Shown: piece by piece, positions 52,292 to 61,461 of the stretch | Numbering within the stretch: the stretch's first letter is position 1 | Layout: the number at the start of each line of letters is the position of its first letter | The notes under the pieces: model-generated | What the model was told of the DNA's origin: nothing | Seen by the model: only the letters and a program-made list of their open reading frames with translations | The model's database searches: none | Assembly: GCF_000515215.1 (NCBI RefSeq) | Contig: NZ_KI911557.1 | Location: 62,001-126,000, forward strand | DNA length: 64,000 nt | Reading direction: 5' to 3' | DNA from: Methylomonas sp. 11b | GTDB taxonomy: Bacteria; Pseudomonadota; Gammaproteobacteria; Methylococcales; Methylomonadaceae | Translations under genes and position numbers: made by a program

Positions 52292-52600
52292 CTGACCAGT
52301 TCTGCCGGCTAGATGACTATGCAGGTGATCGCAGCGGTCGCTGAGTTTGAGCGTGATCTGCTGATTGAGCGAACCCAGGCTGGCCTTAGTCGCGCGAAGG
52401 CCGCGGGTAAGCAGTTTGGTCGGCCGCCGGCGATCAATGCGGAAGATCGTGCTGAAGTGGTGAAACGATTGGCCGCTGGCAGCAACGTTTCGGAGTTGGC
52501 TCGGGAATTCAAAACCACCTGGCAAACCATTATGCGGATTCGGGAAGCGGGGATGAAATCTACGCAAAGTGAAAAGTCCGTCAACCATTCTGGAGAGTAA
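52292..52600 (+). pseudogene. Truncated serine recombinase (second copy)
   Basis: The sequence aligns with the intact recombinase gene from DLTSSAG onward at about 90% identity. The Lys codon AAG after SSAG has become TAG, and everything upstream, including the catalytic serine, is absent. The 3' two-thirds ([17 protein letters not shown] to the stop) stay open. Confidence 0.85.
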
Positions 52601-52603
52601 GCG

Positions 52604-52840
52604 ATGAATCATCTATATATGGAACGACACGATGACAAAGACAACATGCATCGTTTTTATCAGATGTTTGTAACGCCGGGTCTATTTGATGATTGGTCGC
52701 TGATCAAGGAGTGGGGCAGGGTAGGTTCTCCAGGCACGGTCAGGAAGGAGTGGTTCGACACCCAGGAAGAAGCCATCGTTGCCGAGAATAAGTTGTGCAC
52801 GGCCAAATGTAAAAAAGGTTATCAAGCGATTCGCGTATAG
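52604..52840 (+). CDS. Small single-domain WGR protein (copy 2)
   Basis: 78 residues, nearly identical to the 33318 gene over the first 55 residues (WSLIKEWGRVG, GTVRKEWF) and different at the C-terminus (TAKCKKGYQAIRV). It remains intact although the recombinase upstream is broken, which suggests a function of its own. GGAG lies just before the start. Confidence 0.78.
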   Translation: MNHLYMERHDDKDNMHRFYQMFVTPGLFDDWSLIKEWGRVGSPGTVRKEWFDTQEEAIVAENKLCTAKCKKGYQAIRV

Positions 52841-52971
52841 GCCGCAATTGAAACAGCGCTCGCTATCAGTGTATTCTCCGCTCACTAGAGTTAACCTCAC
52901 GACTTAAGGTTACAAGGATTTTATAATCACTCTACCCCCAAATTTCTACCGGTAGATAATAACAAACACAC

Positions 52972-53340
52972 ATGGCCATCAAAAAATCCGAGCTGTATAG
53001 CTCGCTATGGAAAAGCTGCGACGAACTGCGCGGCGGAATGGATGCATCTCAGTACAAGGATTATGTGCTGGTATTGTTGTTCATCAAATACGTCAGTGAT
53101 AAATACGCCGGCATGCCTTATGCCCCGGTCACCATCCCGGAAGGGGCCAGTTTTCAAGACATGGTCGCCCTCAAGGGCATCCACGGCGAAATGGACCGCA
53201 TCAGCCAGCAATTGACCCAGCGCGTCAAGCAACTGGCCGAACGCTACGAAACCCCGGTGCCACAAATCAATTTGCGAGTGGACGCATTGGAAGCCAAAGT
53301 CAACGGCCACCTGCAAAGGATGGGGTTTGCATGGAGTTGA
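52972..53340 (+). CDS. Internally deleted HsdM
   Basis: A 122-residue frame joining the HsdM N-terminus (SELYSSLWKSCDELRGGMDA, LLFIKYVSDKY) to what looks like an HsdM C-terminus (LAERYETPVPQI, then DALEAKVNGHLQRMGF). The methylase core with NPPY, several hundred residues, is missing, apparently in frame. It overlaps the DUF1016 gene by 10 bp. It cannot methylate DNA. Confidence 0.7.
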   Translation: MAIKKSELYSSLWKSCDELRGGMDASQYKDYVLVLLFIKYVSDKYAGMPYAPVTIPEGASFQDMVALKGIHGEMDRISQQLTQRVKQLAERYETPVPQINLRVDALEAKVNGHLQRMGFAWS

Positions 53341-54344
53341 CCCAAAACACTGATTATCAAACCCTGCTGGAGCGCATCACCGACAGCTATACCCAAGGCC
53401 GGGTGCAGGCCATGCAGGCTGTCAATATCAGTCTGCTGGAAACCTACTGGCAAGTGGGTCGGCATATCATCGAGTTTGAGCAAGACGGCAAAATCCGCGC
53501 CGAGTATGGCAAAGCCTTGATCGGCACCTTGGCTACCGACTTAAGCCTGCGCCACGGCAAAGGCTTCAGTCGCAGCAATTTGGTCTACATGCGCCTGTTC
53601 TATTTGCGTTACCCAATAAGTCAGAAGCCTTCTCACCAATTGAGCTGGTCACACTATGTCGAATTATTAAAGCTCGATGACGAGTTGGAACGTAGTTTCT
53701 ACGAAAAACAGGCCATCGCCGAACGCTGGTCGGTGCCGGAGCTGAAACGCCAAAAAGCCTCTTCCTTGTTTTTAAGACTGGCGGCCAGTAAAGATAAAGC
53801 CGGGGTATTGCAGTTGGCCGCACAAGGCCAAACGCTGGCCCAACCCACCGATCTGCTGCGCGAACCCTACATTTTTGAATTTCTGAAAATCCCGGAGCCG
53901 GCGCAGGTCTCGGAAACCCAACTCGAAACCTTGTTGTGCAATCATTTGCAGCAATTTTTACTGGAGCTGGGTAAAGGCTTCACCTTTGTCGGCAGGCAAT
54001 ACCGCATTACCCTCAACAACACCCATTACAAAGTAGACCTGGTGTTTTATCACCGTATTTTGCGTTGCTTTGTGCTGATCGACCTGAAAATGGGCGATGT
54101 GCAGCATCACGACATTGGCCAAATGAACATGTACCTGGGCTATTTTGCCAACGAGGAAAATATCGAAGGCGACAATCCGCCCATCGGCATCATCCTCAGT
54201 CGGCATAAAGACGAACTGCTGGTGGAATACGCCACCTACAACCTGAACAGCCAATTATTCGTGCAGAAATATCAGCTGTACCTGCCGGATAGGGAAGAGC
54301 TGCGGCGAGAGTTGGAAGATACCTTACGCGAGGCGGAGCAATGA
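53331..54344 (+). CDS. DUF1016/YhcG-type PD-(D/E)XK nuclease
   Basis: A 337-residue full-length member. The N-terminal DUF1016 helical domain has LLETYWQVGRHIIEFEQ and GFSRSNLVYMRLFYL; the C-terminal nuclease domain has YKVDLVFYHRILRCFVLIDLK (D, then DxK in place of ExK) and HHDIGQMNMYLGYF. These genes are often embedded in type I restriction loci, as here between hsdM and hsdS remnants. A stop-start ATGA overlap joins it to the hsdS fragment. Confidence 0.88.
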   Translation: MELTQNTDYQTLLERITDSYTQGRVQAMQAVNISLLETYWQVGRHIIEFEQDGKIRAEYGKALIGTLATDLSLRHGKGFSRSNLVYMRLFYLRYPISQKPSHQLSWSHYVELLKLDDELERSFYEKQAIAERWSVPELKRQKASSLFLRLAASKDKAGVLQLAAQGQTLAQPTDLLREPYIFEFLKIPEPAQVSETQLETLLCNHLQQFLLELGKGFTFVGRQYRITLNNTHYKVDLVFYHRILRCFVLIDLKMGDVQHHDIGQMNMYLGYFANEENIEGDNPPIGIILSRHKDELLVEYATYNLNSQLFVQKYQLYLPDREELRRELEDTLREAEQ

Positions 54345-54673
54345 GTGAGCCGCGAGATAGGGAAGCGGACAGGGGTGTAAAGGAAGCCAGCCGCCGCTAT
54401 TTGCCTGTTGCCCAGTTGGGGCTCCACGCTCCCGGCGACAGGGCTTTCGGCGCGGCTGCGACTGTTCCGCCGGGTTATAAGCTGACCGAGGTCGGGGTGA
54501 TTCCAGAAGATTGGGAGACATCTACCGTGGGAGCAGAGTTTTCAATCAAGCTTGGTAAAATGCTAGATGCAGGGAAAAACGTTGGGGTATTAAAGCCTTT
54601 TTTGGGTATCAGTTCCTGCGATTTATGTTATCGGGCCACTACACACATTGCTTCCGACTCCCGGGTAAATTAA
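54341..54673 (+). pseudogene. Truncated HsdS
   Basis: After a low-complexity stretch the frame reads PPGYKLTEVGVIPEDWETST and KLGKMLDAGKNVGVLKPFLG, a typical start of an HsdS target-recognition domain, then leaves homology near 54605 and stops. The remaining domain 1, spacers and domain 2 are absent. Confidence 0.75.
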
Positions 54674-54723
54674 CGCGTGGTTAAGTTACTCCAGATAGGA
54701 CATTTCAACTTTGCTAAAACAGG

Positions 54724-54780
54724 ACGCAATTATATTGCGTTAACAGTGTGACTTCGCATAACGCTGATTATGTTAAAACG
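54724..54780. other. Inverted-repeat cluster at the end of the broken type I locus
   Basis: ACGCAAT-tat-ATTGCGT (54724-54740) is followed by TTCGCATAACGCTGATTATG, where CATAA and TTATG are inverted about a 6-bp centre. Such a layout suits a tyrosine-recombinase core site, but no partner copy was seen. Confidence 0.3.
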
Positions 54781-54865
54781 TCGAGATTTACCGCCATTAT
54801 TTACAATAAAAACAAGCGTTTAGACCGGACTGGGTTTCACGCTTGGCAGACCTCTGATTAGACGA

Positions 54866-55075
54866 CTATAAAGGCGTCACGTTTTCAGCTTGTGGGCCTT
54901 TGGCCCCAGCGGTCACTTCCATCGTCACGCGCTGGCCTTCTTTCAGGCTTTTCCGACCGCTGCCTTGGATCACACTAAAGTGGACAAAGACATCTTTGCC
55001 GCCGGCTTGCTCAATGAAACCAAAGCCTTTTTCATCGTTGAACCACTTTACTTTGCCTTCTACTAATGCTGCCAT
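54866..55075 (-). CDS. CspA-family cold-shock protein
   Basis: 69 residues from ATG 55075; longer upstream frames are not needed. The single cold-shock domain carries [15 protein letters not shown] (RNP1) and VFVHFSVIQ (RNP2), so it binds single-stranded RNA/DNA. GHxSL-type differences are minor. The 200 bp upstream have no other gene. It is probably resident in the element or host rather than part of the metal cluster. Confidence 0.93.
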   Translation of the reverse strand: MAALVEGKVKWFNDEKGFGFIEQAGGKDVFVHFSVIQGSGRKSLKEGQRVTMEVTAGAKGPQAENVTPL

Positions 55076-55541
55076 CACTTTCTCTGACTTTAAAAAAACC
55101 ATTGCTGGTGTATTGTCCATACGGACGGAATGCCGATTATCGCTTAATTTAAGGTGAAATGCGCGATTGGTAAAACCCAAAAAAAATGACAGCTTTCCGG
55201 CGATGAATCTGAAGAGCGGGCGGTCAACACCCGACCCTTTGCTGCCTATCCCCACTAAACTGCTGCGGGTGTCTGGATATTGCACCTTAGCTGACTCTCA
55301 CTATCTCCAAACACGGAAAAATGATACTAGCCTTGTAAGCCGGGTGATCAATCAGTGGAGGGATAAGTTGAGAACACCTGTATTTATCCTAATTGTGCAG
55401 TTGTAGAAATCATGGTATAAGAAAAAATCCAAAGAAGGAGTTCGATCTGAGGCTGTTGTCTGTTTTACGGCCATTGGCAGAGAAGCTATATCCATAGTGA
55501 TTTAAATCCACTGTTCTAATCAATTCGTTAGGAGAAAACTC

Positions 55542-55799
55542 ATGAAAGTATCCGCTCTATTCATAATTGCTTTGATAGCATTTGGCAGTCCCATTGCGTT
55601 TGCCGCTGAAGAGCAACAAAAGCCAATGTCCGAAAAGGAGATGCAGGAACAAATTAAGAAATTGGAAAAGGAACTAGCCGAAATACGCCAGACGAAGAAC
55701 CCCCAAGAGCGCAAGCAGATGATGGATCAACATATGGAGCACATGCAGCACATGCACGACATGATGGGAAATGATGGGTGCTGCGGAGGTCACCAATGA
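55542..55799 (+). CDS. Small secreted Met/His-rich protein
   Basis: 85 residues with a signal peptide cleaved after AFAA (about residue 22). The mature part is a charged coiled coil (MQEQIKKLEKELAEI), then MDQHMEHMQHMHDMMG and a CCGGH end. The Met/His/Cys content suggests periplasmic metal binding. GGAG precedes the ATG. It converges on the metal-efflux operon, with a hairpin between. Confidence 0.72.
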   Translation: MKVSALFIIALIAFGSPIAFAAEEQQKPMSEKEMQEQIKKLEKELAEIRQTKNPQERKQMMDQHMEHMQHMHDMMGNDGCCGGHQ

Positions 55800-55859
55800 T
55801 GGATCATGAACCCAAACAATAATAAAGGGCTACATGGCCGGAATTTAATTGATCAGAGC

Positions 55860-55894
55860 TGTCCCATCGTTCTTCTGAGAAGAACGATGGGACA
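55860..55894. terminator. 16-bp hairpin between convergent genes
   Basis: TGTCCCATCGTTCTTC and GAAGAACGATGGGACA form a perfect stem with a 3-base loop, symmetrical for both directions. No long T-run follows, so termination efficiency is uncertain. Confidence 0.6.
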
Positions 55895-55949
55895 CACGGT
55901 TGACAGACAGTATTTGATTTCCTGGGCTTCAAAGTAGGCAAGCTCAACC

Positions 55950-58259
55950 CTATTTAGTCTGTAGCAATCTCAATCCGTTTGCCACAACCAATAAAGAAGC
56001 TCCCATGTCGGCGGCAATGGCTTCCCATAAGGTCGCCACTCCTGCAAAGGCGAGCGTAGCGAAAACCGCCTTGATCGTCAGCGCAAAGGTAATATTCTGT
56101 CGAATGATCGATAACGTTCGTTTGGAATGTCCGATCAGCCAAGGCAGCTTTGAAAGGTCGTCGCCCATCAAGGCGATATCGGCTATTTCGATAGCCGCAT
56201 CCGATCCTAATACGCCCATCGCAATCCCCAGACTGGCCCGCCCTAGCGCCGGTGCATCGTTGACACCATCGCCTATCATCGCCACCTGTCCGTATTGCTC
56301 GACCATTTGACCGACGATCTCCACTTTATCGGCGGGCAACAATTCAGCATGTACCTCATCGATGCCAATCTGGGCCGCGATGTTATTGGCGGTTACCTGG
56401 TTGTCACCGGTCAACATGACCAGGTGTTTAACACCCGTCTGTCTCAAGGCCTGCAAAATCGATTGAATGTCAGCGCGGGGTTGATCGGCAACCGCAATCA
56501 GGCCGCAGATGTGCCGGTCATTGCCAATCGCAATCACGGTTTGTCCGGTCTGTTCCAGGGCAATGGCTTTGTCGCTGATTTCGCGGATTTCCTGACTGCG
56601 TTCCAATAGATAACGACGCGATCCCAGCCAGTAATCCGTGCCGTTAAATAGTCCGGTAACGCCTTTGCCGGGCAACACCGTCACATTGTCGGCGCTGGCC
56701 ACACGGATACCGAGTGTTTCTGTGTGACGTAATATGGCTTTCGCCAGCGGATGAGTGCTACGCGCTTCCAGCGCGGCAGCGCGGGACAATAGCTCTTCTT
56801 CGCTATGACTGTTGAACGGATAGACACCGGTCACAATCGGTTCACCGCGGGTCAGCGTGCCGGTCTTGTCAAAAGCAAAGGCCTGAATGGCTGCGGGGGC
56901 TTCAATATAAGTACCGCCTTTAATGAGAACGCCTTGCCGGGCGGCACAGGCCAGCGCCGCAACAATGCTCACCGGTGTCGAAATCACTAACGCACAGGGG
57001 CAAGCGATGACCAACAACACCAAGGCCTGGTAAAACCATTCATCCCAGACGCCTTCGAAAAACAACGGCGGAATGATGCACATCGCCAACGCTACCAGCA
57101 TCACGACCGGTGTATAAATACGCGCAAATTTCTCCACCCATTGCTCGACTTCGGTGCGCTTGCCATGCGCTTCCCCGACCAGACGCGTGATCTGTGCGAG
57201 GGTGGTATCCGTCACGCGTTTGGTGGAGCGGATTTCCAGCGTTCCCTCGCCATTAATGCTACCGGCAAACACTTCATCGCCGACTTGTTTGGCCACGGGC
57301 ATGCTTTCTCCGGTAATCGGTGCCTGATTGACCGAACTGGAACCTCGGGTGACTTCGCCATCGAGCGGGATTTTATCGCCTGGGGAGAGAATAAATTGTG
57401 CGCCTATACTGACTTCTGCGGCAGATACTATGCGTTCATGTCCACTTTCTTCCTTGACCCTAACCGTCGATGGCGCTAAATCCAGCAAGGCTTCAACGGC
57501 ATGACGGGCGCGGCCTATACTCCAGCTTTCAATTGCCAGAGACAGGGCAAACAAGAAACTGACCGTTGCCGCTTCGAACCATTCGTCAATGAATAATGCG
57601 CCGATAACGGCAATCGTCATTAGCAAATTCATATCGGCCCGCAAGCGCTTCAAGGCATAAAACGCTTTCACAATCACATGCCGGGAACCGCAAGTGACGG
57701 CTAGGCCAAAGGCTATTTTTTCCGGCAGCGGTATCGCCTGCTGAGCGTGGGCATTCAATAAGCTATGCAGATAGCGAGTCACCACGTCCCATTGCAGTTC
57801 AACATTTTCTTGCAGGCTGAAAACGGTTTGCAGATTCGCTAAGCCTTCGGCCATGGCGATATGAATGATCATGCCGCCCACAATAAACAAACCGCTGAGC
57901 ACGGTATAAACGGTCTTCGAACGGTGCAGTTGCTGGGCATCGGCCTCTGTCTGACCGGGTTGCCAAGGAACGGCTTTCATACCGGTTGCAGCGACCGCCT
58001 TTATGATAGTTTTTTCCGTCACAGGCTCCGCATCAGACAACAGCATCATGCGCCCGTTTAAAACATCGAAGGCCAGCTTGTCGCTGCCGCCCACCAGCGG
58101 ACCGATTGCGCTTTTCAAGGTGGCGACTTCTTCGGCGCAATCCAGACCTTCGATCTTGAACGTCATGTCGCTCGGCGAGTTTGATGGCGTCGGCTGGGAG
58201 GCATCCGGTTTCTCGCCAGGGTAACAGCAGGATTTTTCTGTTTGATTGCAGTTACTCAT
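55950..58259 (-). CDS. Heavy-metal P-type ATPase (Zn/Cd/Pb type)
   Basis: A 769-residue P1B ATPase. The N-terminus has a Cys-rich start (NCNQTEKSCCYPGEK) and a degenerate metal domain with GLDCAEEVATL. The CPC motif LVIACPCALVIS, phosphorylation site FDKTGTLTRG, HP motif (STHPLAKAI) and GDGVNDAPALG are intact. The CPC plus C-terminal KxxN..-type context (NITFALTIKAVF) suits the Zn/Cd/Pb subgroup. It moves metal from the cytoplasm to the periplasm, from where CzcCBA exports it. The ATG overlaps the czcA stop by 8 bp. Confidence 0.92.
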   Translation of the reverse strand: MSNCNQTEKSCCYPGEKPDASQPTPSNSPSDMTFKIEGLDCAEEVATLKSAIGPLVGGSDKLAFDVLNGRMMLLSDAEPVTEKTIIKAVAATGMKAVPWQPGQTEADAQQLHRSKTVYTVLSGLFIVGGMIIHIAMAEGLANLQTVFSLQENVELQWDVVTRYLHSLLNAHAQQAIPLPEKIAFGLAVTCGSRHVIVKAFYALKRLRADMNLLMTIAVIGALFIDEWFEAATVSFLFALSLAIESWSIGRARHAVEALLDLAPSTVRVKEESGHERIVSAAEVSIGAQFILSPGDKIPLDGEVTRGSSSVNQAPITGESMPVAKQVGDEVFAGSINGEGTLEIRSTKRVTDTTLAQITRLVGEAHGKRTEVEQWVEKFARIYTPVVMLVALAMCIIPPLFFEGVWDEWFYQALVLLVIACPCALVISTPVSIVAALACAARQGVLIKGGTYIEAPAAIQAFAFDKTGTLTRGEPIVTGVYPFNSHSEEELLSRAAALEARSTHPLAKAILRHTETLGIRVASADNVTVLPGKGVTGLFNGTDYWLGSRRYLLERSQEIREISDKAIALEQTGQTVIAIGNDRHICGLIAVADQPRADIQSILQALRQTGVKHLVMLTGDNQVTANNIAAQIGIDEVHAELLPADKVEIVGQMVEQYGQVAMIGDGVNDAPALGRASLGIAMGVLGSDAAIEIADIALMGDDLSKLPWLIGHSKRTLSIIRQNITFALTIKAVFATLAFAGVATLWEAIAADMGASLLVVANGLRLLQTK

Positions 58260-61200
58260 GATTCAATTCCTCATTAAAAGCCATAGCCTCACCGTCAGGC
58301 GTCGCGGTTGTAATGTGTTCGTCCTGGCGATGGGCGAACCAATACAAAATCGGTAATACCAATAAGGTCAGCGCCGTTGACGACAGGATGCCGCCGATCA
58401 CCACGGTAGCCAAGGGGCGCTGAACTTCAGCCCCGGTACCGGTGGCCAGCGCCATCGGCACAAAACCGAATGACGCCACCAAAGCTGTCATGAGTACCGG
58501 TCTAAGACGGGTCAGCGCCCCCTCGACAATCGCCTTATCCAGCGACATGCCTTCTTCACGCAGGCTGCGGATAAAGGCAATCATCACCAAACCGTTCAGT
58601 ACCGCCACGCCCGACAAGGCGATGAAACCCACTGCCGCTGAAATCGACATCGGAATGTCGCGCAACCACAGCGCAACCAAGCCGCCGGTCAGCGCAAATG
58701 GGATGCCACTAAAAACCAACAGACCGTCCTTGATGTTGCCAAACATCATGAACAACAATGTAAAAACCAGTATCAATGCCACCGGCACCACAATTTCCAA
58801 GCGCTGCGTGGCCGATTGCAATTGCTCGAACTGTCCGCCCCATGTAGTCCAATAAGCGGGTGGTATTTTGATTTGTTGCTCAAGATGTCCTTGCGCGTCG
58901 GCAACAAATGAACCGATGTCGCGGCCTCGTACGTTGGCGCTGACCACGATCCGGCGTTTTCCATTCTCCCGGCTGATCTGATTAGGCCCTGGCGACAATT
59001 CCAGACTTGCCACTTCGGCCAGCGGAATATACGTCACCGAGCCGTTTGCGCCCGGCGCAAACGGCAATGCAATCGGTAAGCGCTTAATGGCCTCCATATT
59101 GCTGCGCAAGTTTTCCGGCAGACGCACGATGATGTCGAAGCGGCGGTCGCCTTGAAACAAAGTGCCGGCTTCTTTTCCGCCAATGGCTATAGCCACGGCA
59201 TCCTGCACGTCACCCACATTCAGCCCATAACGCGAAGTTTTATCGCGATCAATGTTGACCATCAGCACGGGCAGGCCTGTGGTTTGCTCGACTTTTACCT
59301 CGGATGCGCCAGGAATATTCCTGATCACCGATGCAATTCTGTTTGCCGTGTCGTTCAGCACAACCATGTCATCGCCAAACACTTTGATGGCCACATCGCT
59401 ACGCACGCCTGAAATCAGTTCATTCACGCGCAATTGAATGGGCTGGGAGAATTCGTACAGGTTACCGGGATGTTTGTTGACCGCTGCCTGTATGGCAGCC
59501 AGCAGTTCGTCCCTTGATTTTTTCGGCTCAGGCCACTGATCGGCTGGCTTGAGCATGATATAGCCATCCGAATTGTTGGGCGGCATCGGGTCTGAGGCAA
59601 TCTCGGCGGTGCCGGTTCTGGAAAACACCCGTTCGATTTCCGGAAACTGCTGTTTCAGAGAGCTTTCAATCTGCTGCTGCATGGCGACCGATTGCGACAA
59701 ACTGGTGCCGGGCGTACGTAACGCCCCAATAGAAAAATCGCCTTCATTCAAGCTCGGCACAAATTCGCTACCCATACGGGTCGCCAACAGGCCGGACAAA
59801 ATCACCGCTACCACCGCGAAGGTTAATACCACGGGTTTGTTGGCCATCGCCCGATCCAGCACCGGCGCATAAAACCGCTTGGCCGATTGCATCAGGATAT
59901 TGTCTTTCTCGGTCACTTTATCGCCGATGAAGATGGCCACTGCGGCTGGAATGAAGGTCACTGAAAGAATCATAGCGCCGACCAAGGCAATCACTACCGT
60001 AAAAGCCATTGGATGGAACATCTTGCCTTCCACGCCGGTCAGCGCAAAGATCGGCAAATAAACGACCATGATGATCAACTGGCCGAACAGCAGCGCTCGC
60101 CGGGCTTCTTTCGAGGCTGTAAATACTTCCTGAAAGCGCTCGCTACGGTTCAATGGCCGCCCTTGCAGCACTTGGGCGTGGGCGAGCCGTCGCGCACAGT
60201 TTTCGACAATGACCACCGCACCATCAATAATGATGCCAAAGTCGAGTGCGCCCAGGCTCATCAAATTGGCGCTGACCTGGTACGCCACCATGCCGGTAAA
60301 GGTAAACAGCATCGCCAGCGGTATCACCATCGCGGTAATGACGGCCGCGCGGATGTTGCCGAGGAACAGGAACAGAATGGCGATCACCAGGATTGCGCCT
60401 TCCATTAAATTCTTCTTGACCGTGTCGATGGCTTTATCGACCAATACCGTCCTGTCATAGACTGTGACAGCCTGCACGCCTTCAGGCAGGGTGCGATTGA
60501 TGTCCGCCATCTTCTTGTCAACCGCCTGCGAAACGGCACGGCTGTTCTGTCCAATCAGCATGAACACCGTGCCCAGCACGACCTCTCGGCCATTTTCGGT
60601 GGCGGCACCGGTGCGCAATTCGCGGCCAAATTCGACTTGGCCGACATCGCGAATACGGATCGGCACGCCCTGCACGTTGCCAAGAATAATGTTGCCAATA
60701 TCCTCTATCGAACTAACCTGACCCGGTGCGCGGATCAAATACTGTTCGCCGTGCTTCTCAATATACCCCGCACCGACATTATTGTTGTTACGATCCAGCG
60801 CGACCACGATGTCTTGTAAAGTCAAACCGTAGGACGCGAGCTTTTCCGGAATCGGCGCAACCTGGTATTGTTTCGCGTAACCGCCGATGGTATTGATCTC
60901 GGTCACCCCCGGCACGTTGCGCAACTGCGGCTTGATGATCCAGTCCTGGATTTCACGCAGGTCAGTTGCAGTGTAACTTGAGCCGTCCGGCTTTTTTGCG
61001 TCGTCTTTAGCTTCGACAGTCCATAGGTAAATTTCCCCTAGGCCTGTGGCAATAGGCCCCATCTTCGGGGTAATACCATTGGGCAATTTATCTTTCGCTT
61101 CCTGGATGCGTTGATTGACCAGTTGCCGTGCAAAATAAATATCGGTGCCGTCCTTGAAGATCACCGTTATCTGCGACAGACCATAGCGCGATAGCGACCG

Positions 61201-61446
61201 CGTCTGCTCCAGATGAGGCAAGCCCGCCATCACGGTTTCCATCGGGTAGGTGATGCGCTGCTCGGTTTCCAACGGCGAATAGCCGGGGGCCGTGGTGTTG
61301 ATCTGCACCTGGACATTGGTGATGTCCGGGACGGCGTCAATGGGGAGTTTTTGAAAACTGTAGATGCCTAGCGCCGCCATACCGGTTACGAACAAAATAA
61401 CCAGCCAGCGATGTTCTATGGCGATGCGGATGATACGCTCAAACAT
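58252..61446 (-). CDS. czcA: CzcA-type heavy-metal RND transporter
   Basis: A 1064-residue RND pump with first-helix start FERIIRIAIEHRWLVILFV and the proton-relay motif LGALDFGIIIDGAVVIVEN, the Zn/Co/Cd (HME1) form. Periplasmic segments include GLPHLEQTRSLSRYGLSQI. It exchanges protons for divalent cations and pairs with the CzcB adaptor and CzcC channel. It starts 16 bp after czcB. Confidence 0.95.
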   Translation of the reverse strand: MFERIIRIAIEHRWLVILFVTGMAALGIYSFQKLPIDAVPDITNVQVQINTTAPGYSPLETEQRITYPMETVMAGLPHLEQTRSLSRYGLSQITVIFKDGTDIYFARQLVNQRIQEAKDKLPNGITPKMGPIATGLGEIYLWTVEAKDDAKKPDGSSYTATDLREIQDWIIKPQLRNVPGVTEINTIGGYAKQYQVAPIPEKLASYGLTLQDIVVALDRNNNNVGAGYIEKHGEQYLIRAPGQVSSIEDIGNIILGNVQGVPIRIRDVGQVEFGRELRTGAATENGREVVLGTVFMLIGQNSRAVSQAVDKKMADINRTLPEGVQAVTVYDRTVLVDKAIDTVKKNLMEGAILVIAILFLFLGNIRAAVITAMVIPLAMLFTFTGMVAYQVSANLMSLGALDFGIIIDGAVVIVENCARRLAHAQVLQGRPLNRSERFQEVFTASKEARRALLFGQLIIMVVYLPIFALTGVEGKMFHPMAFTVVIALVGAMILSVTFIPAAVAIFIGDKVTEKDNILMQSAKRFYAPVLDRAMANKPVVLTFAVVAVILSGLLATRMGSEFVPSLNEGDFSIGALRTPGTSLSQSVAMQQQIESSLKQQFPEIERVFSRTGTAEIASDPMPPNNSDGYIMLKPADQWPEPKKSRDELLAAIQAAVNKHPGNLYEFSQPIQLRVNELISGVRSDVAIKVFGDDMVVLNDTANRIASVIRNIPGASEVKVEQTTGLPVLMVNIDRDKTSRYGLNVGDVQDAVAIAIGGKEAGTLFQGDRRFDIIVRLPENLRSNMEAIKRLPIALPFAPGANGSVTYIPLAEVASLELSPGPNQISRENGKRRIVVSANVRGRDIGSFVADAQGHLEQQIKIPPAYWTTWGGQFEQLQSATQRLEIVVPVALILVFTLLFMMFGNIKDGLLVFSGIPFALTGGLVALWLRDIPMSISAAVGFIALSGVAVLNGLVMIAFIRSLREEGMSLDKAIVEGALTRLRPVLMTALVASFGFVPMALATGTGAEVQRPLATVVIGGILSSTALTLLVLPILYWFAHRQDEHITTATPDGEAMAFNEELNHE

Positions 61447-61461
61447 GTCAATTCCTCTGTA

